Shown here: positions 10,309 through 20,100 of the stretch, one piece after another | Layout: every line of letters begins with the position of its first letter | Numbering within the stretch: the first letter of the stretch is position 1 | Assembly: GCA_900542355.1 (NCBI GenBank) | Contig: UQNE01000012.1 | Location: forward strand, 30,065-94,064 | Direction of reading: 5' to 3' | Length of the DNA: 64,000 nt | DNA from: an uncultured Bacteroidales bacterium | GTDB lineage: Bacteria; Bacteroidota; Bacteroidia; Bacteroidales; Paludibacteraceae | Program-made: the position numbers and the translations under genes | Notes under the pieces: model-generated | What the model saw: only the letters and a program-made list of their open reading frames with translations | Databases searched by the model: none | Told to the model about the DNA's origin: nothing

Positions 10309-10341
10309 GGTCTCGATTAGGTCTCGACAAGAGTTCGACAA
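10309..10341 (+). repeat. 11-bp repeat array B
   Basis: Three units, GGTCTCGATTA, GGTCTCGACAA and GAGTTCGACAA, at 10309, 10320 and 10331. The array lies between the purT stop (10346) and the purB start (10259), in the same plus-strand orientation as the other members. Confidence 0.85.
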
Positions 10342-10345
10342 ACAG

Positions 10346-11542
10346 TTACTCTTTTTCGCGTGGCAAAATGTTCACTTTTACCGCCTCTAACGCTGTCTTT
10401 GAGCGTGCTAAAGCATCCTCTACGCTATCGCCTGTAGCCAAGACCACACCAAAGCGACGGTGTCCGCATACCTCGGGTTTGCCAAACAGGCGCAGTTGCA
10501 CGCCCGGTACAGCCAAGGCTTGCTCCAAGCCCGAGAAGGAGACACGATTGGTGTCGCCCTCGATGACGATAGCCCGAGAAGCCGAAGGACCAAAGAAACG
10601 CACTTCGGGAATAGGCAGACCCAAGACAGCACGCGCATGGAGCGCAAACTCGGAGAGGTCTTGACTAATCATCGTAACCATACCCGTGTCGTGCGGGCGG
10701 GGGCTGACCTCGGAGAAGATGACCTCATCACCGCAGACAAACATCTCCACGCCAAAGATACCATAGCCACCCAGCGCATCGGTGATCTTGCGGGCAATAG
10801 TCTGTGCCTTTTGCAGCGCCACTTCGGACATTGCCTGCGGCTGCCACGACTCGCGATAATCACCGTCCACTTGGTGATGTCCGATGGGTTGCAAGAACAG
10901 TGTACCGCCGGCATGACGCACGGTGAGCAGAGTAATCTCGTAGTCGAAACGGACAAAGCCTTCGACTATGACACGGCCTGCGCCTGCACGCCCACCCTCT
11001 TGACTTGTATGCCATGCCTGCTCTATCTGAGCGGGCGTCTTGACAGTAGATTGTCCATGCCCCGAAGAGGACATAATCGGCTTAACCACACACGGCAGAC
11101 CTATCTGTTCGACTGCGGCAAGAAACTCATTGTAGTTGTCGGCGAAGATATACTTAGCCGTAGGCAAACCTAATTCTTCGGCAGCCAAACGGCGTATTGC
11201 CTCACGATTCATCGTCAGGAAAGCCGCATGAGCCGTAGGGATAACGCGATAGCCCTCCTGCTCCAACTCGACCAAAGTGGGCGTAGCGATAGCCTCCACC
11301 TCGGGGATGATAAGCGACGGTTGCTCCTGCTCGACTATACGGCGCAAGGCAGCACCATCTAACATATTGAATACATGGCTGCGATGTGCCACCTGCATAG
11401 CGGGTGCATTGGCGTACTTATCGCAGGCTATCACTTCGACGCCGTAGCGTTGGAGTTCGATGGCTATCTCTTTGCCCAATTCGCCGGAACCCAGCAATAA
11501 AGCCCGAGTGGCGATGGGGGTAAGGGGTGTTCCTATTGTCAT
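10346..11542 (-). CDS. purT: Formate-dependent GAR transformylase (PurT)
   Basis: Phosphoribosylglycinamide formyltransferase 2. It uses ATP and free formate rather than formyl-tetrahydrofolate. The 398 residues are full length, with an N-terminal Rossmann-like segment (ALLLGSGELGKEIAIELQRYG) and an ATP-grasp core with the glycine-rich loop PIMSSSGHGQS. The C-terminal region includes SEVSPRPHDTGMVTM. The same run also encodes the folate-dependent isozyme PurN, so step three is covered twice. It lies 72 bp after folD, a spacer filled by a 9-bp tract. Confidence 0.97.
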   Translation of the reverse strand: MTIGTPLTPIATRALLLGSGELGKEIAIELQRYGVEVIACDKYANAPAMQVAHRSHVFNMLDGAALRRIVEQEQPSLIIPEVEAIATPTLVELEQEGYRVIPTAHAAFLTMNREAIRRLAAEELGLPTAKYIFADNYNEFLAAVEQIGLPCVVKPIMSSSGHGQSTVKTPAQIEQAWHTSQEGGRAGAGRVIVEGFVRFDYEITLLTVRHAGGTLFLQPIGHHQVDGDYRESWQPQAMSEVALQKAQTIARKITDALGGYGIFGVEMFVCGDEVIFSEVSPRPHDTGMVTMISQDLSEFALHARAVLGLPIPEVRFFGPSASRAIVIEGDTNRVSFSGLEQALAVPGVQLRLFGKPEVCGHRRFGVVLATGDSVEDALARSKTALEAVKVNILPREKE

Positions 11543-11556
11543 ATCTTTTGCTTTTT

Positions 11557-11611
11557 TCTAGAGGATCTAGTTTTTTCTATAGGATATAGAAAGTCTAGAT
11601 TTTCTAGGGGC
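11557..11611. repeat. 9-bp CTAG tract upstream of purT
   Basis: Six units of nine bases, including TCTAGAGGA, TCTAGTTTT, TCTATAGGA, TATAGAAAG, TCTAGATTT and TCTAGGGGC, with one single-base slip. The tract occupies nearly the whole folD-purT spacer. Confidence 0.8.
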
Positions 11612-11614
11612 TGA

Positions 11615-12475
11615 TTAGTTGTTTGATTTCAGTTTCATTCTGCGCTCGAAGCACTCGATGGTGTTGCGCATGAGCATGGTGATTGTCATCGGGCCGACAC
11701 CTCCCGGGACGGGGGTGATACAGCCGGCAATATCTTTGACCGCCTCAAAATCGACATCGCCTACCAAATGACCGTCTTCGGTACGGTTGATACCGACATC
11801 GATGACTGCCGCACCCTGTTTGACAAAGTCGGCTGTAACCATTTTGGCTTTGCCGACTGCAGCCACGAGAATATCTGCCTCACGGCATAGCGCAGGCAGG
11901 TTCTGTGTGCGGGAGTGGGCAATCGTTACGGTACAGTTCTTATCGAGCAGGAGTTTGGCCACGGGTTTGCCCACGATGTTGCTACGCCCGATGACCACTG
12001 CGTGTTTGCCTGCCAATTCAACGCCTGCTCTCTCCAAAAGGACAATGATTCCTTTGGGCGTGCAGGGATAGATACACGGCTGATTGAGCCACAAGCGCGC
12101 CACATTCTCGGGGTGGAAACCATCGACATCTTTCTCGGGCGAGATAGCGTCGATCACTTTCTGCTCGTTGATATGTTTGGGCAAAGGCAGTTGCACAAGG
12201 ATACCATCGACGCTCTCTTTGCGGTTGAGGGTATCGATGGTCTGAAGCAGTTCAGCCTCGCTTACCTCTTCGGGCAACTCGATGAGTTCGCCATCGAAGC
12301 CACAATACTCCGTTGCTTTGATCTTACCGCGCACATAGGAGCGCGAGGCGGGGTTGTTGCCCACGATGATGACATCGAGGCACGGTTTGCGACCATATCG
12401 GGCAGCCAACTCGACTACCTCTGTTTTCATCTCGTCCTTGAGGGACTGTGAGAGTTGTTTACCATCAATTATCAT
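11615..12475 (-). CDS. folD: Methylenetetrahydrofolate dehydrogenase/cyclohydrolase
   Basis: Bifunctional enzyme that interconverts methylene-, methenyl- and 10-formyl-tetrahydrofolate, the one-carbon donor for PurN and PurH. With the ATG at 12475 it has 286 residues. This ATG overlaps the purD stop as ATGA; the apparent upstream start at 12484 is a TTG. The NAD(P)-site segment VVIGRSNIVGKPVAKLL and the catalytic lysine region SYVRGKIKATEYCG are present, as is the C-terminal PVPGGVGPMT. Position among pur genes supports a role in supplying formyl groups. Confidence 0.96.
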   Translation of the reverse strand: MIIDGKQLSQSLKDEMKTEVVELAARYGRKPCLDVIIVGNNPASRSYVRGKIKATEYCGFDGELIELPEEVSEAELLQTIDTLNRKESVDGILVQLPLPKHINEQKVIDAISPEKDVDGFHPENVARLWLNQPCIYPCTPKGIIVLLERAGVELAGKHAVVIGRSNIVGKPVAKLLLDKNCTVTIAHSRTQNLPALCREADILVAAVGKAKMVTADFVKQGAAVIDVGINRTEDGHLVGDVDFEAVKDIAGCITPVPGGVGPMTITMLMRNTIECFERRMKLKSNN

Positions 12476-13728
12476 AAAGCCCAATGCGCAATATCTTTGC
12501 GATAGAATAAGTTTTCACAATGAATCTTTTGTATCTCGGAATAGACCTTTCTCTGTGCTTCCTGCACATTTGCACCCGTAGCGATACACATCAGCACGCG
12601 TCCGCCGTTGGTCAGGAGTTGTCCATTCTCGCACTTCGTTCCCATGTGGAATATCAGTCCGTCGAAGCAGTCAGTACCCGTGATGACGGCACCTTTCTCG
12701 TAGTGGGAAGGATAGCCTTTGGAGGCCAAGACAACGCCCACCGTGGCTTTCTCGTGCCAACGGATTGCCGACAGGTCTGCACCTGTAGCGATGGCATAGA
12801 AGACATCGTAAGCATCGGTGTCGAGCAAAGGCAGTATGACCTCGGTCTCGGGATCACCAAAGCGTGCGTTGAACTCGATGACCTTGATGCCTTGCGGCGT
12901 TTTCATCAGTCCGCCATACAAGACACCCGTCAGCGGCAGTCCCTCTTTGACCATCCCCGATGCCGTGGCTTGGAGGATATGCTCAAGGGCGAACTGCTCG
13001 TCATCAGAGGTGATGAAAGGCAGCGGAGTATAGGCTCCCATACCGCCGGTGTTAGGGCCTTTGTCGCCATCAAAAGCACGCTTGTGGTCTTGTGCCAAAG
13101 GCATAGGATAGACCTTTTCGCCCGAAACAAAACACATAAAAGAGAACTCGGGGCCGGTAAGGCAGTCTTCGACCAAAACCCGCCCTTTGCCGAACTCTTC
13201 GTTCACCAACATATCACGCAAGGTGCGGTCTGCTTCTTCGTAGTCTTGGGCAATCACCACGCCTTTGCCGGCAGCCAATCCGTCGTATTTGAGTACCACG
13301 GGAAAAGCCCCTTGGCGCACATAGGCGGCAGCCTCTTCGTAGCGGTCGAACGATTGGTAGGCGGCAGTAGGGATATGGTAGCGAGTCATTATCTGCTTGG
13401 CAAACTCTTTGGACGACTCGATACGAGTAGCGGCTTGGGTATGCCCGAAAATAGGCATGTTCTCAGCATGGAAAGCATCGACTATACCTGCAGCCAAAGC
13501 GGCTTCGGGTCCTACTACCGTGAGATCGATCTGATGCTCTTTGGCGAAAGACAACAGACCTTGCACATCGGTATCTTTGAGCGGTACGCACTCGGCTTGC
13601 TCAGCGATGCCCGCATTGCCCGGGGCACAGTAGATCTTGGCTACCTGCGGACTTTGGGACAGAGCGTACACGATAGCGTGCTCGCGCCCGCCACCGCCCA
13701 CTACTAAAACAGACTTTGTTGCTTGCAT
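12472..13728 (-). CDS. purD: Phosphoribosylamine-glycine ligase (PurD)
   Basis: Joins phosphoribosylamine and glycine with ATP, the second purine step. The ATG at 13728 gives 418 residues beginning MQATKSVLVVGGGGREHAI, the expected N terminus. An extension upstream would run back into purH and has no counterpart in the family. The ATP-grasp loop reads KYDGLAAGKGVV and the metal-site region EFNARFGDPETE. The stop overlaps the folD start by 4 nt, and purH ends 17 nt upstream. Confidence 0.97.
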   Translation of the reverse strand: MQATKSVLVVGGGGREHAIVYALSQSPQVAKIYCAPGNAGIAEQAECVPLKDTDVQGLLSFAKEHQIDLTVVGPEAALAAGIVDAFHAENMPIFGHTQAATRIESSKEFAKQIMTRYHIPTAAYQSFDRYEEAAAYVRQGAFPVVLKYDGLAAGKGVVIAQDYEEADRTLRDMLVNEEFGKGRVLVEDCLTGPEFSFMCFVSGEKVYPMPLAQDHKRAFDGDKGPNTGGMGAYTPLPFITSDDEQFALEHILQATASGMVKEGLPLTGVLYGGLMKTPQGIKVIEFNARFGDPETEVILPLLDTDAYDVFYAIATGADLSAIRWHEKATVGVVLASKGYPSHYEKGAVITGTDCFDGLIFHMGTKCENGQLLTNGGRVLMCIATGANVQEAQRKVYSEIQKIHCENLFYRKDIAHWAL

Positions 13729-13745
13729 ATTTGACACCTTATATA

Positions 13746-15275
13746 TTAGTGTTTGAAATGGCGAACGCCCGTAAACAGCATACAAATACCCAACTCGTCA
13801 GCCTTGACAATACAATCGTTATCACGGATTGAGCCACCGGGTTGCACGATAGCAGTAACACCGTATTGCGCCGCCAATGCCACTGTATCATCGAAGGGTA
13901 AGAATCCGTCGGAGGCGAGGATAAGTCCTTCGGTGAAACCTGCCGCCTGCGCCTCTTTGAGCGCAATCTCCGCTGAGCCGACACGGTTCATCTGTCCTGC
14001 GCCGACACCCAGAGTATGTCCGTCTTTGACGACCACGATGGCGTTGGATTTAACATGCTTGACGATGTTCCAACCGAATTGCAAGTCGTGGGTCATGTCG
14101 GCCGTCGGTTTGGTTTTGGTAACGCACATCTCGGGAGTGATGGTCTCGATTTGGGTATCTAACTGCTGTACGAGCAGACCGCCGGGAACGGATACATATT
14201 GGTTTTGCGGTTCATCAGACGGGGTCATATCGACGATGAGTACGCGCAAGTTCTTCTTGGTAGAGAGGACAGCCAAAGCCTCTTTGGTGAACGCCGGAGC
14301 AATGACAATCTCGAGGAAGATAGGCTTCATCCCCAATGCGACCTGCTCGGTAACCTCACGGTTGCAAACGACGATACCGCCATAGATAGACACTTTGTCG
14401 GACTCATAGGCTTTCTGCCAGGCCTCTTCGATAGTGGAAGCCACTGCAGCACCGCAAGGGTTCATGTGCTTGAGAGCCACGCAGCAAGGTTCGCTGAAAT
14501 CACGCACGATATTGAGTGCCGCAGCAGCGTCTTGGATATTGTTGTAGGACATCTCTTTGCCCTGCAACTGAGTGGCACTTGCCAACGAGAAGGGCACCTG
14601 TTTAGCCGAAGCGTAGAACTTCGCCTGTTGGTGGGGGTTCTCGCCATAGCGCAAGCCCTGCTTGAGGTCGAACTCGAGGAAGAGTTTCTCGTTGAGTCCG
14701 GCTTTCTCACGCATGTAGGTAGCGATGCAGCAATCGTACTCAGCGGTGTGGGTGTATGCTTTGGCAGACAACTCCAAGCGTGTTTGGAGCGTGGTGTTGC
14801 CCGTGGCATCGATCTCCTCGAGGACACGCGTGTAGTCAGCGGGGTCGCAGACCACGGTAACATCGTTGTAGTTCTTGGCTGCGGAGCGCAACATAGAAGG
14901 TCCGCCTATATCGATTTTCTCGATAGCCTCGGCCATAGTAGTGCCTTCTTTGGCAATCGTCTGACGGAACGGATAGAGGTTGACACAGACCATATCGATC
15001 AACTCGATGCCGTTGTCGCGGAGTGCTTGCATGTGGGAAGGTTCATCGCGTCGTGCAAGCAATGCACCGTGTACCTTAGGGTGAAGCGTCTTGACACGGC
15101 CGTCGCAGATCTCGGGGAAGCCTGTTACCTCAGAGATGCCGATGGTGTGAATGCCCGCTTCTTCCAGCAGACGCTGCGTACCGCCTGTGGCGATAATCTC
15201 CCAGCCGTGCTGCTGCAAGCCCGATACGAACTCTACTAAACCTGTCTTGTCGCTTACGCTTACTAATGCTCTCAT
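13746..15275 (-). CDS. purH: Bifunctional AICAR formyltransferase/IMP cyclohydrolase
   Basis: Performs the last two steps to IMP. The N-terminal IMP cyclohydrolase domain (MGS-like fold, residues about 1-190) begins ALVSVSDKTGLVEF. The C-terminal transformylase domain holds the KHxNPCG motif as ALKHMNPCGAAVAS. The 509-residue length is typical. The start codon overlaps the purN stop (ATGA), suggesting translational coupling. Confidence 0.98.
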   Translation of the reverse strand: MRALVSVSDKTGLVEFVSGLQQHGWEIIATGGTQRLLEEAGIHTIGISEVTGFPEICDGRVKTLHPKVHGALLARRDEPSHMQALRDNGIELIDMVCVNLYPFRQTIAKEGTTMAEAIEKIDIGGPSMLRSAAKNYNDVTVVCDPADYTRVLEEIDATGNTTLQTRLELSAKAYTHTAEYDCCIATYMREKAGLNEKLFLEFDLKQGLRYGENPHQQAKFYASAKQVPFSLASATQLQGKEMSYNNIQDAAAALNIVRDFSEPCCVALKHMNPCGAAVASTIEEAWQKAYESDKVSIYGGIVVCNREVTEQVALGMKPIFLEIVIAPAFTKEALAVLSTKKNLRVLIVDMTPSDEPQNQYVSVPGGLLVQQLDTQIETITPEMCVTKTKPTADMTHDLQFGWNIVKHVKSNAIVVVKDGHTLGVGAGQMNRVGSAEIALKEAQAAGFTEGLILASDGFLPFDDTVALAAQYGVTAIVQPGGSIRDNDCIVKADELGICMLFTGVRHFKH

Positions 15276-15847
15276 ATTTTTTGTTCTGCTATTAGTTTGT
15301 TTATTGTATTGATGTATAATTCATGTTCTAAGGCGTGCAACATTGCCTCTAATTCGGCAATGTCCTGCCCCTCGTAGGGAACGGCCTGTTGCGAGATAAT
15401 CTTGCCTCCGTCCATAGTGGCGTCCACATAATGGATAGTAACGCCATATATTTTGACACCATATTCAAACGCCTGCTCTATGGCATGTGCGCCTTTGAAG
15501 GCGGGCAGCAGAGAGGGATGGATATTGATGATTCGCTCCGGATAACGGTTGACAAAGGCTTCCGAGAGAAGGCGCATATAGCCTGCCAAGCAGATGAGTT
15601 CTACCCCACTCTGCTCCAATAAGAGCGAAATGGCCTGCTCATAGTCGGCTTTGGAGGCATAGTCTTTGGGACAGAAAGCGAAACAGCGGATATGGTGTGC
15701 CTTAGCACGGGCGACGACCTCTGCGGAGGGGTGGTCGCAAACGAGCAAAACCACTTGCGCTGCGATACGCCCGCTCTCACAAGCCGATACGATAGCCTCA
15801 AAATTGGAGCCCCGTCCACTCGCAAACACTGCCAAACGCTTCTTCAT
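15272..15847 (-). CDS. purN: Folate-dependent GAR transformylase (PurN)
   Basis: Transfers a formyl group from 10-formyl-tetrahydrofolate to glycinamide ribonucleotide. I chose the ATG at 15847 (191 residues, MKKRLAVFASGRGSNFEAI) because PurN proteins start just before the FASGxGSN loop. An in-frame ATG six codons upstream (15865) is possible, but longer extensions would overlap purM. The catalytic region INIHPSLLPAFKG and the downstream DATMDGGKI aspartate segment are intact. It is redundant with PurT in the same run. Confidence 0.96.
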   Translation of the reverse strand: MKKRLAVFASGRGSNFEAIVSACESGRIAAQVVLLVCDHPSAEVVARAKAHHIRCFAFCPKDYASKADYEQAISLLLEQSGVELICLAGYMRLLSEAFVNRYPERIINIHPSLLPAFKGAHAIEQAFEYGVKIYGVTIHYVDATMDGGKIISQQAVPYEGQDIAELEAMLHALEHELYINTINKLIAEQKI

Positions 15848-15887
15848 CCTACCGATATTGCCCATTCCTACGATTGAAACAATATAT

Positions 15888-16916
15888 TTACTTGATTGTA
15901 ACACCCTTTCCCTCAACGATAGTGCCAATGACAGAGGCGTTGAGATGATGTTTTGCCAAGATGTCGATGGCTTGCGCAACTTGGCTCTCGTCGATAGCCA
16001 GCACCATACCGATACCCATATTGAAGATGTTGAACATCTCACGGTGCGGGATATTGCCCCACTTCTCCAAGCAACGGAAGACGGGGAGGATAGTCCAACT
16101 GCCTTCGCGAATCTCGATACCCTGACCATCGGAAAGGATACGCGGGATATTCTCATCGAAACCGCCGCCCGTGATGTGCGCTACGCCGTGTACATCGAGG
16201 GTATGGATGACATCCAGCACCTGCTTGACATAGATCTGCGTAGGTGTGAGTAGCACTTCACCCAGCGTCTTCTCGGTATCCAACTCGGGATAGACGCAAC
16301 GCAAGTCGAGCGCAGCATCTGCCACAATCTTGCGCACGAGGCTGAATCCGTTGGAGTGGACGCCTGTGGACGGAATACCGACCAGCACATCGCCCACCTT
16401 GACCTTGCTGCCATCGATGAGTTTCGATTTCTCTACCACGCCCGTAGTGTAGCCCGCAATGTCGTACTCGCCATTGCCGTACATACCCGGCATCTCTGCC
16501 GTCTCACCACCTACGAGGGCGCAACCTGCTTGGCGACAGCCTTCTGCCACACCTGCTACGATTGCCTCCACCTTGGCGGGGATATTATGCCCGATAGCCA
16601 CATAGTCGAGAAAAATGAGCGGTTCGGCACCCTGTGCCAAGACATCGTTGACGCACATAGCCACGGCGTCGATACCGATTGTGTCGTGCTTGTCTAACTC
16701 GAAAGCGAGTTTTAGTTTGGTGCCCACTCCGTCGGTGCCGGAAACGAGAACCGGCTCTTTGATGTTGAGTGCGCTAAGGTCGAACATACCGCCGAATGAG
16801 CCGATACCGCCCATAGAGCCTTTGCGCATAGTGGATTTAACATGCGATTTGATGCGGCTTACCACCTCGTATCCTGCTTCGAGGTTGACGCCTGCTGCTT
16901 CATAATGTTGTGCCAT
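15888..16916 (-). CDS. purM: AIR synthase (PurM)
   Basis: Phosphoribosylformylglycinamidine cyclo-ligase, which closes the imidazole ring using ATP. The 342 residues include VSGTDGVGTKLKLAFE, the GGETAEMPGMY segment and HITGGGFDENIPRIL, all characteristic. It sits 40 nt before purN and 265 nt after purL. That spacer carries a 187-bp phase-locked 11-bp tract. Confidence 0.97.
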   Translation of the reverse strand: MAQHYEAAGVNLEAGYEVVSRIKSHVKSTMRKGSMGGIGSFGGMFDLSALNIKEPVLVSGTDGVGTKLKLAFELDKHDTIGIDAVAMCVNDVLAQGAEPLIFLDYVAIGHNIPAKVEAIVAGVAEGCRQAGCALVGGETAEMPGMYGNGEYDIAGYTTGVVEKSKLIDGSKVKVGDVLVGIPSTGVHSNGFSLVRKIVADAALDLRCVYPELDTEKTLGEVLLTPTQIYVKQVLDVIHTLDVHGVAHITGGGFDENIPRILSDGQGIEIREGSWTILPVFRCLEKWGNIPHREMFNIFNMGIGMVLAIDESQVAQAIDILAKHHLNASVIGTIVEGKGVTIK

Positions 16917-16982
16917 GTATTTGGTTGTTTTATTTTGCGTTGAACTGTTGGTATGGTGTTCGATCGGTTTTCTTAGGGGAAT

Positions 16983-17169
16983 AACCTATCAATCACCTAT
17001 TAATCACCTATCAATCTCCTATCAATCACCTATCAATATCCTATTAGTAACTCGGTACAGACTCGGTATTGACTCGGTAGCGGTCCGAGCGGGAGTCGAG
17101 GAGGAGTCGAGGAGGATTCGAAGAGGTGCGAGTCGGGTGCGGGGTTCGTGTGGGACAGGTGCGGGGTTC
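16983..17169. repeat. Seventeen-unit 11-bp tract upstream of purM
   Basis: Seventeen consecutive 11-base units without a phase slip fill most of the purL-purM spacer. Unit types change along the tract: CACCTATCAAT-like (16983-17048), GACTCGGTATT-like (17049-17081), GAGTCGAGGAG-like (17082-17125) and GTGCGGGGTTC-like (17126-17169). No ORF or hairpin explains it. Confidence 0.85.
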
Positions 17170-17181
17170 ATAATGAGCGGG

Positions 17182-20100
17182 TCAGCGTTTGCGGAAGTAG
17201 CGCACTGCGTTGTCGAAGAGCGACTGGCGTTTCTGACCGCTGATATTCTTGAACACATTGTCCTCGTACCGCTCTGAGTGCGCCATCTTACCGAGTATCT
17301 GCCCGTTGGGCGAGATGATTCCCTCAATAGCATAGTAGGAGCCGTTTGGGTTGGCAGGCGATTGCATGGTAGGCTGGAGCGTAACGGGGTCGGCGTATCG
17401 GAAAGCCACCTGCCCATTGCGGAACAACTCTGCTGCCAGCGACTCGGAGACAACGAACTTGCCTTCCCCATGGCTGACTGCGATAGTGTGGGCGTCGCCA
17501 ATCTGCATATTGCTAAGCCACGGACTACGAGTGGTAGCCACAACGGTGGTAACCATCTGCGAGACATGTCGGTTGATGTCGTTGCGGAAGAGCGTGGGCG
17601 AGTCGGGAGTTACGCTGCCCGTCTTGCCATAAGGCAGGAGACCGCTCTTGATAAGTGCTTGAAAACCATTGCAGATACCGAGAATCAGTCCACCTCGTGC
17701 GATGAGCGATTCGATAGCCGCTGCGACCTTGTGGTTGTTGATGACCGAAGCGATGAACTTACCGCTTCCGTCGGGTTCGTCGCCGGCAGAGAAACCGCCT
17801 GCAAACATGAGGATATGTGCACGGTTGATATGCTCGACCATCTCATCGATAGACGCCAAGACATCGGCAGCCGTGAGGTTGCGGAAAATAGTGGTCTCGA
17901 CCTCTGCGCCCGCTGTGCGCCATGCCTTAGCGGAGTCGTAGTCGCAATTGGTACCCGGGAAAACAGGGATGTACACCAACGGATGTTCGACGGGTTCGCC
18001 CGAGTAGGTCAGCACCGACTGTTGGTTTGCAACCGATTCTGCGCCTGCAGGTATGAGGGCCTGATGTTTCGCCGGAACGGCTGCGGGATAGACCTTGGTG
18101 TATGGTGCGCAGCACGCCTCGTGCAGGGCATTTCGGGAGAGCGATACACCATTGATAATCAAGTTGTCGCCCTCGATGACCTGCCCTAAGAGTTCGGCAT
18201 TGGCGATGTCTAATGGGCAAGTAGCCTCGACAAGGATTGAGCCGTATTGGTAGTCGAAGAGCGAGTCTTCGTTGATATGGATATCGACACCGAGTGCGTT
18301 GCCGAACGACATCTTCGCAACGGCTTCTGCGACACCACCGAAACCAATAGCATACGCCGCACAAATCTTGCCCGAGGCGATGGCGTCGGTAGTGGCTTTC
18401 CAGTTGGCAGTCAGACACTTAACCGACGGCATATAATTGCTCTCGGGAGTATGGCGAATGAGATAGAGCGAGTGTCCTGCCTGCTTGAACTCGGGGGAGA
18501 TGACACGGTCAGCACCCATCGTGGTGATACCAAAAGCGATGAGCGTAGGCGGTACGGAGATATGCTCGAAAGTACCTGACATTGAGTCTTTTCCGCCGAT
18601 AGAGGGCAGTCCGAGCAGGACTTGCATCTTGAGCGCACCGAGCAATGCCGAGAGAGGTTTGCCATAGGTGTGCGGGTCGTGGGTCATACGCTCGAAATAC
18701 TCCTGGTAGGAGAAACGCATGTGGCTGTAATCGGCACCTGCTGCCACCACTTTGGTGCAAGCCTCGATGACGGCGTAGGCTGCTCCGTGGTAGGGACTCC
18801 ACTCGGAGATGAACGGATTGTAGCCGAAAGCCATGATAGAGGCAGTGTTGGTGAACCCGTCGGTAGGCAGTTTCTGCACGGAGACTTGGGTCTCTGTTTG
18901 CTGGTACTTACCGCCAAAAGGCATCAGCACCGTGCTTCGACCGATAGTGGCATCGAACTCCTCGATGAGGCCTTTCTGAGAGGTTACATTGGGGTCTGCC
19001 AGCGCGTTTTGCATTTTTTCAGATAAGTTGTCGCCTGCGATAGTTCGATGGAAGGGGTTCTTATGCTCGACTGCACCGATAGTGGCATCGGCATAGTGCT
19101 TTGCACCTGCGCTGTCGATGAACTCGCGTGTGAGGTCGGCAATGACTTCACCCTTGTAGAACTGGCGCATACGCCCGGTAGCAGTAACATCTGCCACATA
19201 AGTAACCTCGATATTATCTTGTCGGCAAAGGCGTTCCATCTCCTCACGGTCTTTGGCCTCGACGACAACCGCCATACGCTCTTGGGATTCGGAGATAGCC
19301 AACTCGGTGGGGTTAAGACCTGCATACTTGGTCGGCACACGGTCGAGATAGATATCGAGCCCGTCAGCCAACTCGCCGATAGCCACGCTGACACCGCCTG
19401 CGCCAAAGTCGTTGGATTTCTTGATGAGGCGTGTGGCTTCGGGACGGCGCATGAGGCGCTGCAACTTACGCTCTTCGGGGGCATTACCTTTCTGCACCTC
19501 GGAGCCGCAAGACTCGAGCGAAGCCTCGGTGTGCTCTTTGCTACTGCCCGTAGCGCCACCGATACCATCGCGCCCCGTGCGCCCGCCGAGGAGCAGGATG
19601 ACATCGCCCGGGACAGGCGATTCGCGGCGCACGGCATCAGCACGGACTGCACCGACCACGGCTCCGACCTCTAATCGCTTAGCGACATAGGCGGGGTGGT
19701 AGATCTCACGCACATGGGTAGTGGCAAGGCCTATCTGATTGCCATAAGAGGAATAGCCTGCAGCGGCTTTGCGCGATATGATTTGCTGGGGCAGTTTGCC
19801 CGTAAGTGTCTCAGAGACAGGTTTGTAGATGTCGCCTGCACCGGTAACACGCATAGCCTGATAGACATACGCACGCCCCGACAGCGGGTCGCGAATGGCT
19901 CCGCCAAGGCATGTGCTGGCACCGCCGAAGGGTTCGATCTCGGTAGGGTGATTGTGGGTCTCGTTTTTGAACTGCAAGAGCCATTTCTCGGTTTTGCCGT
20001 CCACATCAACATCGATGAAGACCGAGCAGGCGTTGTTCTCCTCACTCTGCTCCATATCGTCGAGCAGACCTTTGCTGCGGAGATAGCGCGCACCGATAGT

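Noticed and set aside
12520..13707. Long open frame on the plus strand opposite purD
   Set aside because: It mirrors purD codons, has no domain-like sequence or ribosome binding site, and purD is certain.
16983..17169. CRISPR array between purL and purM
   Set aside because: Units are 11 bp with no spacers and drift in sequence; CRISPR repeats are longer and alternate with unique spacers. No cas genes are present.
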